This document shows, piece after piece, positions 8,903 through 16,368 of a stretch of DNA of 64,000 bases. Positions within the stretch are counted from its first letter, which is position 1; each line of letters opens with the position of its first letter. The stretch comes from Mesorhizobium sp. NFR06 (GTDB lineage Bacteria > Pseudomonadota > Alphaproteobacteria > Rhizobiales > Rhizobiaceae), in NCBI RefSeq assembly GCF_900115245.1, contig NZ_FOVT01000009.1:1-64000 (forward strand), given 5' to 3'. The notes under the pieces are model-generated. The model was not told where the DNA came from. It ran no database searches and saw nothing but the letters and a program-made list of their open reading frames with translations. Position numbers and translations under genes: made by a program.

Positions 8903-9799
8903 TCAGTGCTCCCAGAAATAAACGGTTGCGGGCTCAGGCTCCCAGACCCGCGCATTGTCGATGCCGGGCAGCTTGGTCAGCGCGCGATATTCCGAGCCGA
9001 AGGCGACATATTGGTCGGTCTCGGCCATGACCGCGGGCTTGCAGGCGATCGGATCGCGCACCACGCCGAAGCCGTTCTTGGTGCCGACGACGAAGGTGAA
9101 GAAGCCGTCGAGGTCGGAGAGCGTGCCTTCCAGCGCCTCGCCGAGATTCTTGCCATGCGCCATCCGGTTGGAGAGGTAGGCGGCGGCCACTTCGGTGTCG
9201 TTCTCGGTCTCGAAGGTCATGCCGTCGCGGATCAGTTCGCGGCGCACATTGTTGTGGTTGGAGAGCGAGCCGTTGTGCACCAGGCATTGGTCGGCGCCGG
9301 TCGAGAAGGGGTGGGCGCCCATCCTGGTGACCGCCGATTCCGTCGCCATGCGGGTGTGGCCGATGCCATGCGTGCCGGTCATGGAGCGCACGTCGAAGCG
9401 ATCGACGACGGCTTCGGGCAGGCCGACTTCCTTGTAGATTTCCACCGCTTCGCCGGCGCCCATGATGCGGATGTCGGGCCGCAGCGACTGCAGCGCCTCG
9501 CGCGCCGCGTCGACCTTGTCCGGCGTGGTCCTGATCACCGCATGCGTCGATTTCACGGCAACGCCCACCGGCGCGCCGATCGCCTTGGCGAGTTCGATGT
9601 CGAGGCCGCGGAAATCGCGCTCGGGCTTCGGCGACTGCACGGTGATCTTGGCTTCATTGCCGCTTGCTGCGCCGTAGATCGCGATGCCGGCGCTGTCCGG
9701 GCCGCGGTCGCTGAGCGACACCAGCATCTCCGACAGCATGGCGCCGAGCTTCGGCTCAAGCGCCTTGTCCTTCAAGAAAAGTCCGACGATTCCGCACAT
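8903..9799 (-). CDS. mgsA: N-methylglutamate synthase subunit A (class II glutamine amidotransferase)
   Basis: Class II (Ntn) glutamine-amidotransferase-type protein, 298 aa. MCGIVGLF places the nucleophile Cys at position 2 after Met removal; SDRGPDSAG, GHTRMATES and HNGSLSNHNNVRREL are the substrate-binding loops of this fold. In N-methylglutamate synthase it is thought to act on the gamma-glutamylmethylamide side chain. It is the first gene of the mgs-gmaS-mgd operon; the promoter would lie in the 85-bp gap upstream. GGAGG stands ahead of the ATG on the - strand. Confidence 0.87.
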   Translation of the reverse strand: MCGIVGLFLKDKALEPKLGAMLSEMLVSLSDRGPDSAGIAIYGAASGNEAKITVQSPKPERDFRGLDIELAKAIGAPVGVAVKSTHAVIRTTPDKVDAAREALQSLRPDIRIMGAGEAVEIYKEVGLPEAVVDRFDVRSMTGTHGIGHTRMATESAVTRMGAHPFSTGADQCLVHNGSLSNHNNVRRELIRDGMTFETENDTEVAAAYLSNRMAHGKNLGEALEGTLSDLDGFFTFVVGTKNGFGVVRDPIACKPAVMAETDQYVAFGSEYRALTKLPGIDNARVWEPEPATVYFWEH

Positions 9800-9884
9800 G
9801 CCAGCCTCCGACGTTTTTGGCTCTCAGATGGTGTACCCAATGACTAAGCCGAATTCAATTGGTATGAAAGAAATTTTCCTGTAG
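9800..9884 (-). promoter_or_regulatory. Promoter/leader of mgsA with a TTCA-N7-TGAAA site
   Basis: This A+T-richer 85-bp gap precedes mgsA. On the - strand TTGAAT and TACACC are 17 bases apart, a plausible sigma-70 promoter. The inverted half-sites ATTCA-N7-TGAAA (9853-9869, + strand) overlap it and match spacing found before the XRE gene (18409-18425) and tmm (18588-18604). CGGAGG just before the ATG is the ribosome-binding site. Confidence 0.45.
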
Positions 9885-10214
9885 TTATATTTCGGACGCC
9901 TCATTGCCGTCGGCGCTATCGCCGCCCGGGCGCGCCTTGTGAACCCAGATCGCATGCCGGATGCGGGCGATCCTGTAGGCGTCGAGGACCGACAGCGCGT
10001 AGATCAGGAAGCCGCCGGCATGGCGGCCGATGAAGCTGGCGTCGGCGGGCGCCACCTTGGCCGTCACCCAGCCAAGGATCACCATGAAGAACAGGAACTG
10101 CAGGCCGCGCACGGGCACACCAAGCATAACATGACCGCTTGCCGGCAAGACGATCGCCGCGCCGAGCACGAGATAAGGATTGGCCGGAGCGGAGGAAGCG
10201 ACGCCATCGGTCAT
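9885..10214 (-). CDS. Small membrane protein of unknown function, three predicted TM segments
   Basis: I do not recognise a named family. The 109-aa protein has three hydrophobic stretches: about residues 13-30 (PYLVLGAAIVLPASGHVMLG), 33-50 (GLQFLFFMVILGWVTAKV) and 63-80 (GGFLIYALSVLDAYRIARI). A charged, cytoplasm-like tail follows (KARPGGDSADGNEASEI). The ATG overlaps the stop of the gene upstream (ATGA), so it is the last member of the permease operon starting at 13234. A role as accessory subunit or stabiliser of the permease is an inference from position only. Confidence 0.75.
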   Translation of the reverse strand: MTDGVASSAPANPYLVLGAAIVLPASGHVMLGVPVRGLQFLFFMVILGWVTAKVAPADASFIGRHAGGFLIYALSVLDAYRIARIRHAIWVHKARPGGDSADGNEASEI

Positions 10215-10900
10215 GCTGCTTGCCTTTCGCGCCGGTTGATGGCGTCGCGGAGCCTCGACGCCACCTCGAGCAATCGTTCGATCAAAGCGGGATCGATCCT
10301 TGTGTCGCCGAATGCGGCCTGCCGGAACACGCCGTAGCGTGCGCGCTCGGCCTCGGCCAGCAGCCACACGATGCGCACGCCCTTGGGCGTGATCAGCAAT
10401 TCCTTGGCGCGGCTTTCGGCAAAAATGTCGGTATGCGAGGCGATCAAATCCTGCGGGAAGGCGACGCCCTTTCGATCCGTGCGCAGCACCGCTTCGGCGG
10501 GAAAGCCGAGCACTTTCGGCAGCGTGTGCGCAAGATGGTCGAAATTTGAAAATGTCGTCGCCGAGTTTGGCCGCATCATCATGTCGAACGTGCCCGGCAC
10601 CGCGACCGGCTCGGTGATCGAGACGCTCAGCCAGCGCGTCGGCAGCTTTCGCGTCGCCAGCGTGTCGACGATGGTGCGCAGCTGAACGCGCTGACCGTTC
10701 CAGGAGCCGGCGAAGGTGACGACGCCGGCCGTGCCGTCGGAAATGTCGGCGGCGTCCGCAAGGACAGTGCGAACGCTGGCCGTGTCGGCGGCCAAAGCGG
10801 CCCTTGCCCTGTTGCGGCTGGCGCGCGCGAGCCAAGCGATATGGGCGACGACGCCCAATGCGATCGCTCCGGCAAGCAATACTGACGTCAGCTCGGCCAT
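10211..10900 (-). CDS. Membrane-anchored protein of unknown function in the permease operon
   Basis: 229 aa, no family recognised. One N-terminal TM helix (about residues 5-25, SVLLAGAIALGVVAHIAWLA) is followed by a basic segment and a soluble domain of roughly 190 residues with no cysteines and no obvious catalytic motif. Topology suggests a single-pass anchored domain, with the RASRNRAR basic stretch after the helix favouring a cytoplasmic soluble part. It lies 45 bp downstream of the permease and overlaps the next small membrane gene by 4 bp. The co-transcription suggests it serves the permease. Confidence 0.75.
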   Translation of the reverse strand: MAELTSVLLAGAIALGVVAHIAWLARASRNRARAALAADTASVRTVLADAADISDGTAGVVTFAGSWNGQRVQLRTIVDTLATRKLPTRWLSVSITEPVAVPGTFDMMMRPNSATTFSNFDHLAHTLPKVLGFPAEAVLRTDRKGVAFPQDLIASHTDIFAESRAKELLITPKGVRIVWLLAEAERARYGVFRQAAFGDTRIDPALIERLLEVASRLRDAINRRERQAA

Positions 10901-10945
10901 TTCGGTACGCCACGGCCGCCATCGACAGGCGGGCCTTTACTCCAC

Positions 10946-12352
10946 TCAATAGCCCTGCGGCTTCGGCCATGGCATGGAGAACTGGTCGCCGCGCCGAACG
11001 AATTTGTAGCGGTAGAAGTGAAACCAAAGCGAAATCAGGAAATAGAAGACGGTCATCGCGATCAGCTGCGAGCCGAAGCCGAGGAAGATGGCGAAGAAAG
11101 TCACCATGCACAGGCAGAACAAGACGATCGCCGGCAGCGGATGGAAGGGGTGGGTGTAGCCGCGGCGGATCGAGCCCAGCGGCCACTTCTTGCGGAACAT
11201 CATGATGTTGATGCTCATGAAAGTGTATTGCAGCACACCCGACAGGATCGAGAAGGTGATCGCCTGGTTGAGGTCGGCGATGAAGGCGAAGGCAAGCGCG
11301 ATCGGCAGCAGGAACAGGATCGAGCGATACGGCGTGCGATACTTCGGATGCACCGCCGAGAACCAGCTCGGCAGATAGCGGTCGCGGCCGAGCGAGAACC
11401 AGGCGCGCGCCGCATCGTTGATGCAGCCGTTGGCCGAGGCCAGTGCTGCCAGCAGCGTCGCGATGAACAAGAGGTTTTCCAGCAGCGGGCTGCCGGTCAA
11501 TTTGCCGGCGTCCCACAGCGGATAATAAGTGATGCCGAGATATTCCCAGGGCATCAGCGAGGCGCAGACATACCAGGTCATGGCGGCGGCGATGAGAAGC
11601 GTGATCATGCCGGCCATCGTACCGTAGGGCAGGGAGCGCGCCGGCGAGCGCACCTCCTCGGCGGCCTGGGTCGTGCCCTCGATGCCGAGGTAATACCAGA
11701 TGCCGAACTGGAAGGCGGCGATCACACCGATCCAGCCATAGGGCAGCGCATTGCCGGGGGTGACCAGTTCGTTGAGCTTCAGCACCGCCCCTTGCGTCCA
11801 CGGGCTGACCGAGAAGAACAGGATGACGATCGAGACATAGGCGATCGCGGTGATGACGAAGTTGACGTTGAGCGTCATCAGCACGCCGCGATAGTTGAGC
11901 CAGGCGAGCACCACGATGGTGGCGGCGATGAAGGAATTGTGCGTCAGTCCCTCGACACCGGCCTTGGCGACGATCGTGTCGCCGAGCAGGATGGCGTCCG
12001 ACACTTCGAGCATGGTGTAGGCAAACACCAGGAACAGCGCGACGTTGAATGCCATCAGCGGCCCGACGATGTGCTTGGCCTGCGCGTACTGGCCGCCGGC
12101 GGCGGCGACCGTCGACGTCACCTCGGAATCGATCATCGCGACCGAGGTGTAGAGCAGCCCGACGATCCAGCAGACGATCAGCGCGGCCAGCGCGCCGCCC
12201 TTGTCGGCGGAGAAATTCCAGCCGGTGAACTCGCCCACCAGCACGATGCCGACGCCGAGCGCCCAGACATGCGCGGGGCCGAGCACCCGAAGCAGCGAGA
12301 CCCTGTCGCCGTGGATTGTCGTGGTTTGTGCCGTTTCAACCGCAGCCGTCAT
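10946..12352 (-). CDS. APC-superfamily amino acid/amine permease
   Basis: Secondary transporter, 468 aa, with about 12 hydrophobic segments. It has an APC-type N-terminus: a glycine-rich first helix (ALGVGIVLVGEFTGWNFSADKGG), then CWIVGLLYTSVAMIDSEVTSTVAAAGGQYAQAK, the conserved TM3 region of amino-acid/ethanolamine permeases. IEGTTQAAEEVRSPARSLPYG is the typical TM6-loop motif (A-E-E-x-x-x-P-x-R). It lies between the monomethylamine and dimethylamine gene sets and is preceded by three tiny membrane genes in the same operon, so methylamine, dimethylamine, TMA or TMAO are the likeliest substrates. That is inference; no ligand motif proves it. Confidence 0.85.
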   Translation of the reverse strand: MTAAVETAQTTTIHGDRVSLLRVLGPAHVWALGVGIVLVGEFTGWNFSADKGGALAALIVCWIVGLLYTSVAMIDSEVTSTVAAAGGQYAQAKHIVGPLMAFNVALFLVFAYTMLEVSDAILLGDTIVAKAGVEGLTHNSFIAATIVVLAWLNYRGVLMTLNVNFVITAIAYVSIVILFFSVSPWTQGAVLKLNELVTPGNALPYGWIGVIAAFQFGIWYYLGIEGTTQAAEEVRSPARSLPYGTMAGMITLLIAAAMTWYVCASLMPWEYLGITYYPLWDAGKLTGSPLLENLLFIATLLAALASANGCINDAARAWFSLGRDRYLPSWFSAVHPKYRTPYRSILFLLPIALAFAFIADLNQAITFSILSGVLQYTFMSINIMMFRKKWPLGSIRRGYTHPFHPLPAIVLFCLCMVTFFAIFLGFGSQLIAMTVFYFLISLWFHFYRYKFVRRGDQFSMPWPKPQGY

Positions 12353-12365
12353 CGTCAGTCCCCAC

Positions 12366-12527
12366 TCAGATCCGGTGTTTTTCGGAAACGGCTTCAAGCT
12401 CGCCTTCGCGAGAAGAGGTCAGCATGGCCTCGGAATAGGTCGTGTCGACCTTGAACCAGTCGTAGAGCATCCACAGCGCGAGCACGACCGAGATGCCCCA
12501 GCAAGCATAAGACAGTCCTATCCACAT
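12366..12527 (-). CDS. 53-aa single-pass membrane microprotein
   Basis: Short ORF: ATG at 12527, TGA at 12366-12368, 53 codons. It begins MWIGLSYACWGISVVLALWM, one TM helix, and continues LYDWFKVDTTYSEAMLTSSRE to a charged tail ending SEKHRI. GGGGAAAA just upstream is a weak ribosome-binding site. It starts 30 bp after the stop of the upstream 125-aa membrane gene and ends 13 bp before the permease ATG, so it is packed tightly into the operon. Spacing, a clean TM helix and a soluble tail make it a likely real gene, perhaps a permease subunit. Confidence 0.6.
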   Translation of the reverse strand: MWIGLSYACWGISVVLALWMLYDWFKVDTTYSEAMLTSSREGELEAVSEKHRI

Positions 12528-12557
12528 CGTGTTTTCCCCGGACTATTGGTCGAAGGT

Positions 12558-12935
12558 CTATTTGTCGTCGAACTTCTCGTTGATGACCTCGCGATATTCG
12601 CGATCGGAGGCGCGGAACAGGAAGACGAAATAGGCGATCAGGACGACCGCCATGATGACCAGCGTCGGCCAGTCGATGATGTAATGGAAGCGGTTCTGGA
12701 TGATGTCGTGCGCCATCTCCGGCGTGTAGCCCAGCTTTTCCCAGATCGAGGCCATGGTCGCATTCTGGCCGAGCGCGTCCCAGGTCTTGGCGTCGAGCGG
12801 ATCGATTGACTTCGCCGCCCCGGCGAGACCGAGCTTCAGCGGCAGCCAAAGCGCGACGAAAATAGCGACCACCACGACCGCGATGTCGAAGATCTGCCCG
12901 GCCTTGTTCTGCTCCGGCGGGATATAGCGAGCCAT
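12558..12935 (-). CDS. Small membrane protein of unknown function, two TM segments
   Basis: 125 aa, no family recognised. After a polar start (MARYIPPEQNKAGQ) comes a TM helix (FDIAVVVVAIFVALWLPLKLG). A ~45-residue amphipathic region likely lies outside the membrane and includes AKTWDALGQNATMASIWEK. A second helix follows (WPTLVIMAVVLIAYFVFLF), then a charged tail (RASDREYREVINEKFDDK). The start has GAAGAGGGAAAT upstream as ribosome-binding site. It is the second of three small membrane genes that precede the APC permease; the arrangement suggests a multi-subunit transporter. Confidence 0.75.
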   Translation of the reverse strand: MARYIPPEQNKAGQIFDIAVVVVAIFVALWLPLKLGLAGAAKSIDPLDAKTWDALGQNATMASIWEKLGYTPEMAHDIIQNRFHYIIDWPTLVIMAVVLIAYFVFLFRASDREYREVINEKFDDK

Positions 12936-12946
12936 GATTTCCCTCT

Positions 12947-13234
12947 TCAGGATTGACGGTTGCGGGCAGCGTCGGCGTTCTTGATGTCGAGCCCGTAGAT
13001 GAAGTCCTTGTCTTCCTTGTAGTGGTTGAGCATGGCGAGGATGGCGGCGGTGTTGAAGACAAGCACCGCGGCGGCCGCAATCGCCACCACGACCTTGATT
13101 CCGCTGTCGGGGATGTATGGCCATGTCATCAGGAGGACGAAGAGGATCGTCGCCCACAGGCAGACGATCAGGAGCACGGATCCGCGCAGGTCGGAACGGT
13201 ACAGCGCTTCGATGCGCTGCTGCAGGTCGGACAT
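12947..13234 (-). CDS. Small membrane protein of unknown function, first gene of permease operon
   Basis: 95 aa, with start MSDLQQRIEALYRSD chosen because AAGGGGAAAACCG precedes this ATG; the frame is open further upstream but without a supported start. Two TM helices (SVLLIVCLWATILFVLLMTW and IKVVVAIAAAAVLVFNTAAI) are joined by a short PYIPDSG loop and followed by a charged tail with KEDKDFIYGLDIKNADA. No family recognised. It is the promoter-proximal gene of the permease operon, transcribed divergently from dmmD. Confidence 0.72.
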   Translation of the reverse strand: MSDLQQRIEALYRSDLRGSVLLIVCLWATILFVLLMTWPYIPDSGIKVVVAIAAAAVLVFNTAAILAMLNHYKEDKDFIYGLDIKNADAARNRQS

Positions 13235-13522
13235 CGGTTTTCCCCTTCTGGCGACGTCCGGCCCCGAAATGCGACCGGGCGTCCACTCTTTCTGCAGAGT
13301 GAAATTTTTTTCATAAATTCCGCTTGAATTTCGCAATTGTCAAGCCGGATTTACGCTTCGTAAACCGCTTGTTCCAGGTCAAGAAATTTGCCTGACAATG
13401 AAATTATTTGCTTCAAGGGGATTGCAGCGCTTCGACGTTTGCGGTCAATATTCGATCAAGCTCCGCCGCCAAGCAGGAGCAGGGAACAGCAACGACCTTT
13501 AAATCGCACGGAGGACGATCGG
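13235..13522. promoter_or_regulatory. Divergent promoter region between permease operon and dmmD
   Basis: 288 bp with an A+T-rich centre, unlike the flanking genes. It contains a perfect 14-bp palindrome TGAAA-N4-TTTCA (13300-13313). It also has the inverted repeat TTTACG-CTT-CGTAAA (13350-13364), a - strand CTTGAC box (complement of 13338-13343) facing the permease operon, and a weaker TTTGC-N7-TGAAA (13387-13403). GGAGG at 13510-13514 is the dmmD ribosome-binding site. The shared half-sites suggest control by the XRE-cupin regulator at 17661. Confidence 0.5.
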
Positions 13523-14656
13523 ATGACGGCATCCTGGAGATTCTCGACCCTGGCGGATCGCCATCGCGCGCTCGGCTCGAAACTCGAGGACTGGAGCGGA
13601 ATGGGCACCGCCTGGACCTACGACAAGGACGCCGACGAGGAATATATCGCCATCCGCACCAGGGCCGGCCTGATGGACGTCTCCGGCCTGAAGAAGGTTC
13701 ACATCACCGGGCCGCACGCCTCGCATCTCATCGACCTTGCCACGACGCGCGACGTGGAAAAGATCTATCCCGGCAAATCGGCCTATGCCTGCATGCTGAA
13801 CGAAGCCGGAAAATTCACCGACGATTGCATCCTCTACCGCATCAGCCCGAATTCCTGGATGGTCGTGCACGGCTCCGGCACCGGCCATGAGGAGTTGCAG
13901 CGGGCAGCGATGGGCCGCGACGTCTCGCTGCGCTTCGACGACAATCTGCATGACCTGTCGCTGCAAGGGCCGACCGCGGTCGACTATCTGGCCAGGCATG
14001 TGCCCGGCATCCGCGACCTCAACTACTTCCATCACATGCACACCCAGCTCTTCGGCTTGCCCGTCATGATCTCGCGCACCGGCTACACCGGCGAGCGCGG
14101 CTACGAGATTTTCTGCCGCGGCCAGGATGCCGGCACGATCTGGGACAGGATCCTCGACGAAGGCAAGAGCGCCGGCATCATCCCGTGCCGCTTCACCACC
14201 CTCGACATGCTGCGCGTCGAGAGCTACCTGCTGTTTTACCCCTACGACAATTCGCAAAAATATCCGTTCGAGAATGAAGGCCCAGGCGACACGCTGTGGG
14301 AGCTCGGCCTCGACTTCACCGTCAGCCCCGGCAAGACCGGCTTTCGCGGCGCCGAGGAGCATTACCGGCTGAAGGGCAAGGAGCGCTTCAAGATCTATGG
14401 CGTGCTGCTCGACGGCAAGGTGCCGGCCGATGAAGGCGCGCCCGTGTACCGCGACGGCAAAAAGGTCGGCGTGGTGACCTGCGCCATGTATTCACCGCTG
14501 GTCGAGAAGTCGATGGGCATCGCCCGCCTCGACGTCGACTGCGCGGTCAAGGACACCAGCCTCGAGATCGGCAACAGGAGCGGTTCCATCAAGGCGACGG
14601 CCCAGCCATTGCCGTTCGATGATCCGAAGAAGACCAAGCGCACCGCCAAGGGTTGA
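13523..14656 (+). CDS. dmmD: GcvT-like aminomethyltransferase DmmD
   Basis: Folate-binding GcvT/aminomethyltransferase family, 377 aa from the ATG at 13523 (GGAGG 8 bases upstream). The N-terminal half shows the GcvT pattern (RTRAGLMDVSGLKKVHITGPHA and SRTGYTGERGYEIFC, the folate-site loop). The barrel domain at the C-terminus includes GKKVGVVTCAMYSPLVEKSMGIA. In dmmDABC clusters it accompanies the dimethylamine monooxygenase and probably captures the formaldehyde-level carbon on tetrahydrofolate. An alternative is a general dimethylglycine/sarcosine demethylation partner, but its operon with dmmABC supports DmmD. Confidence 0.82.
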   Translation: MTASWRFSTLADRHRALGSKLEDWSGMGTAWTYDKDADEEYIAIRTRAGLMDVSGLKKVHITGPHASHLIDLATTRDVEKIYPGKSAYACMLNEAGKFTDDCILYRISPNSWMVVHGSGTGHEELQRAAMGRDVSLRFDDNLHDLSLQGPTAVDYLARHVPGIRDLNYFHHMHTQLFGLPVMISRTGYTGERGYEIFCRGQDAGTIWDRILDEGKSAGIIPCRFTTLDMLRVESYLLFYPYDNSQKYPFENEGPGDTLWELGLDFTVSPGKTGFRGAEEHYRLKGKERFKIYGVLLDGKVPADEGAPVYRDGKKVGVVTCAMYSPLVEKSMGIARLDVDCAVKDTSLEIGNRSGSIKATAQPLPFDDPKKTKRTAKG

Positions 14657-14690
14657 GGCATCATCAACGGGGAGGGGTTGCGAGGCACGA

Positions 14691-14792
14691 AGAGCAATTC
14701 CAGGAAACGGTGTGAAACGGTTTTCCGTCCGGAATTGCGTCAAAACAAGGAGTTGGAGCGGGCCGACGTTTCCTGAAACGGCGAACTGCTCT
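14691..14792 (+). repeat. RIME-like palindromic repeat between dmmD and dmmA
   Basis: The element is bounded by AGAGCA (14691-14696) and TGCTCT (14787-14792). The inner arms GCAATTCC (14694-14701) and GGAATTGC (14731-14738) flank a GTGTGAAACGGTTTTCC core, and a second GTTTC/GAAAC hairpin follows. Related copies are at 50738-50787 and 5417-5487. It ends 8 bp before the dmmA ATG and would be part of the dmm mRNA. Confidence 0.75.
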
Positions 14793-14800
14793 AAGAGAGA

Positions 14801-15397
14801 ATGGCAGCCAAGACGATCATCAGCCGGCCGGTTTACGGAACCTTGTCTCCACAGCCCGGCAAGCATCATCTTTTCATCGCCGACGCGGAAGGCGCGCTCG
14901 CGATAACGGACATGGCCGGCAAGGCTCCGGCCGGCTTTTTCGACGGCGCCGAAATCGTCTTCGTTCCCGGCCGCGAGGGCAAGCACGTCGCGGCCCTCGA
15001 AGCCTTGCAGCCGGTGCAGCTTCATGTCGCGCCGTCCTTTGCCAGCCTGTTGCCGCGGCTGAAGCAGACGCTGACCAACGCGCATATGGGCCTGCGCCTC
15101 TATCTTGCCGGGACCGAGGGCCTGATCGGCCAGGCCATGCAGGCCGCGCTCGAAGCCGGCATCGACCACACCTCCATGCAGACCGAGCATCGCGGCTCGC
15201 TGGCGCGGCGCATGCAATGCGTGCACTGCAAGGGCATCACCGAGAATGTGACGACACAGCCGGCGCTCTGCGCGCATTGCGGTCTGCTGCTGCTGGTTCG
15301 CGATCATTATTCGCGCCGGCTGGCCGCCTTCCAGGGCGTGTGCATCAACGCCGAGGATCGCTCGGAGATTCCTCCGATGGAGGAGGCTTTCCCATGA
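14801..15397 (+). CDS. dmmA: Dimethylamine monooxygenase subunit DmmA
   Basis: 198-aa subunit of the heme-type dimethylamine monooxygenase. The N-terminal ~130 residues form an unremarkable alpha/beta domain. The C-terminus carries a zinc-ribbon-like pair MQCVHCKG and LCAHCGLLL, followed by HYSRRLAAFQG, which is typical of DmmA. It follows an intergenic repeat, has only a weak AGAGAG ribosome-binding site, and overlaps dmmB by 4 bp (ATGA). Its role in the enzyme is poorly defined; it may be structural or aid electron transfer. Confidence 0.8.
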   Translation: MAAKTIISRPVYGTLSPQPGKHHLFIADAEGALAITDMAGKAPAGFFDGAEIVFVPGREGKHVAALEALQPVQLHVAPSFASLLPRLKQTLTNAHMGLRLYLAGTEGLIGQAMQAALEAGIDHTSMQTEHRGSLARRMQCVHCKGITENVTTQPALCAHCGLLLLVRDHYSRRLAAFQGVCINAEDRSEIPPMEEAFP

Positions 15398-16359
15398 GCA
15401 CCGGCACCACCAAGCTCGATGTCGTCGTCAGCGACGTCGTCCCGGTCAACGAACTGGTCACCCGTTTTCACTTTCGTCGTCGCGACGGTGAGCTGTTGCC
15501 GACCTTTTCCGGCGGCGCCCATGTCGTGGTCGAGATGCGTGACGGCGACCGCACCAGGCTCAATCCCTATTCGCTGATGGGCTCGCCGCTCGACACGCGC
15601 GAATACACCATCTCGGTGCGGCGCGACGATGTCGGCCGCGGCGGTTCGCTGTTCATGCATCGGCAGGTCGAGCCCGGCCTGGACATGGTGATCAGCTATC
15701 CGGTCAACCTGTTCTCGCTCGATCTGCGCGCCAGGAAACATCTGATGCTGGCCGGCGGCATCGGCATCACGCCGTTCATGGCGCAGACCGCGCAGCTGGC
15801 AGGCGCCGGCGGCAATTTCGAATTGCACTATACCTGCCGCACCGCCTCGCTCGGCACCTATGCCGACGTGCTCCAGCAGCGCTACGGCAATCGGGTCAGG
15901 CTCTATCACGACGACCGCGAAGAGCGCATCGATCTCGAGCGGCTGTTGTCCTCGCAGCCGCTCGGCACGCATCTCTATGTCTGCGGCCCGGCCGGCATGA
16001 TCAATTGGGTGCGCGATCGCGCGGCCGCGCTCGGTTGGCCGCCCGAGACCGTGCATTTCGAGCATTTCGCGGCGCCCCAGCCCGGCGCGCCGTTCGACGT
16101 GACGCTGGCCGTCAGCGGCAAGACGATCCGCGTCGGCTCACAGCAGAGCCTGCTCGAAGCCATCGAAGCGGCCGGCGTCGACCCGCCCTATCTGTGCCGC
16201 GGCGGCGTCTGCGGCCAGTGCGAGACCAATGTCATCTCTTGCGACGGCAAGTTCATCCACAACGACCACTGGCTGAGCGAGGAAGATCACCGTTCCGGCT
16301 GCAAGATCATGCCTTGCGTCTCGCGCTTCGAGGGCAAGTCGCTGGTCCTGGAAAGATAG
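15394..16359 (+). CDS. dmmB: Dimethylamine monooxygenase reductase subunit DmmB
   Basis: Phthalate-dioxygenase-reductase/VanB-type flavoprotein, 321 aa. The FMN domain is at residues ~10-105 (RLNPYSLMGSP is the flavin-binding RxYS-type motif). The NAD domain contains LMLAGGIGITPFMAQ and LYVCGPAGMI. The C-terminal 2Fe-2S domain has CRGGVCGQCETNV and the fourth cysteine in KIMPCVSR. It passes electrons from NAD(P)H to the heme subunit DmmC. Its start overlaps dmmA and it ends 9 bp before dmmC, so it is plainly one operon. Confidence 0.88.
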   Translation: MSTGTTKLDVVVSDVVPVNELVTRFHFRRRDGELLPTFSGGAHVVVEMRDGDRTRLNPYSLMGSPLDTREYTISVRRDDVGRGGSLFMHRQVEPGLDMVISYPVNLFSLDLRARKHLMLAGGIGITPFMAQTAQLAGAGGNFELHYTCRTASLGTYADVLQQRYGNRVRLYHDDREERIDLERLLSSQPLGTHLYVCGPAGMINWVRDRAAALGWPPETVHFEHFAAPQPGAPFDVTLAVSGKTIRVGSQQSLLEAIEAAGVDPPYLCRGGVCGQCETNVISCDGKFIHNDHWLSEEDHRSGCKIMPCVSRFEGKSLVLER

Positions 16360-16368
16360 GAGGCGAGC

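Noticed and set aside
6739..9030. 763-codon + strand open frame
   Set aside because: Antisense shadow of mgsC and mgsB, which have clear family motifs.
9885..11801. 638-codon - strand open frame
   Set aside because: Only its 3' end (9885-10214) is a supported gene; the rest is out of frame with the permease and the 229-aa gene, which have clear TM segments.
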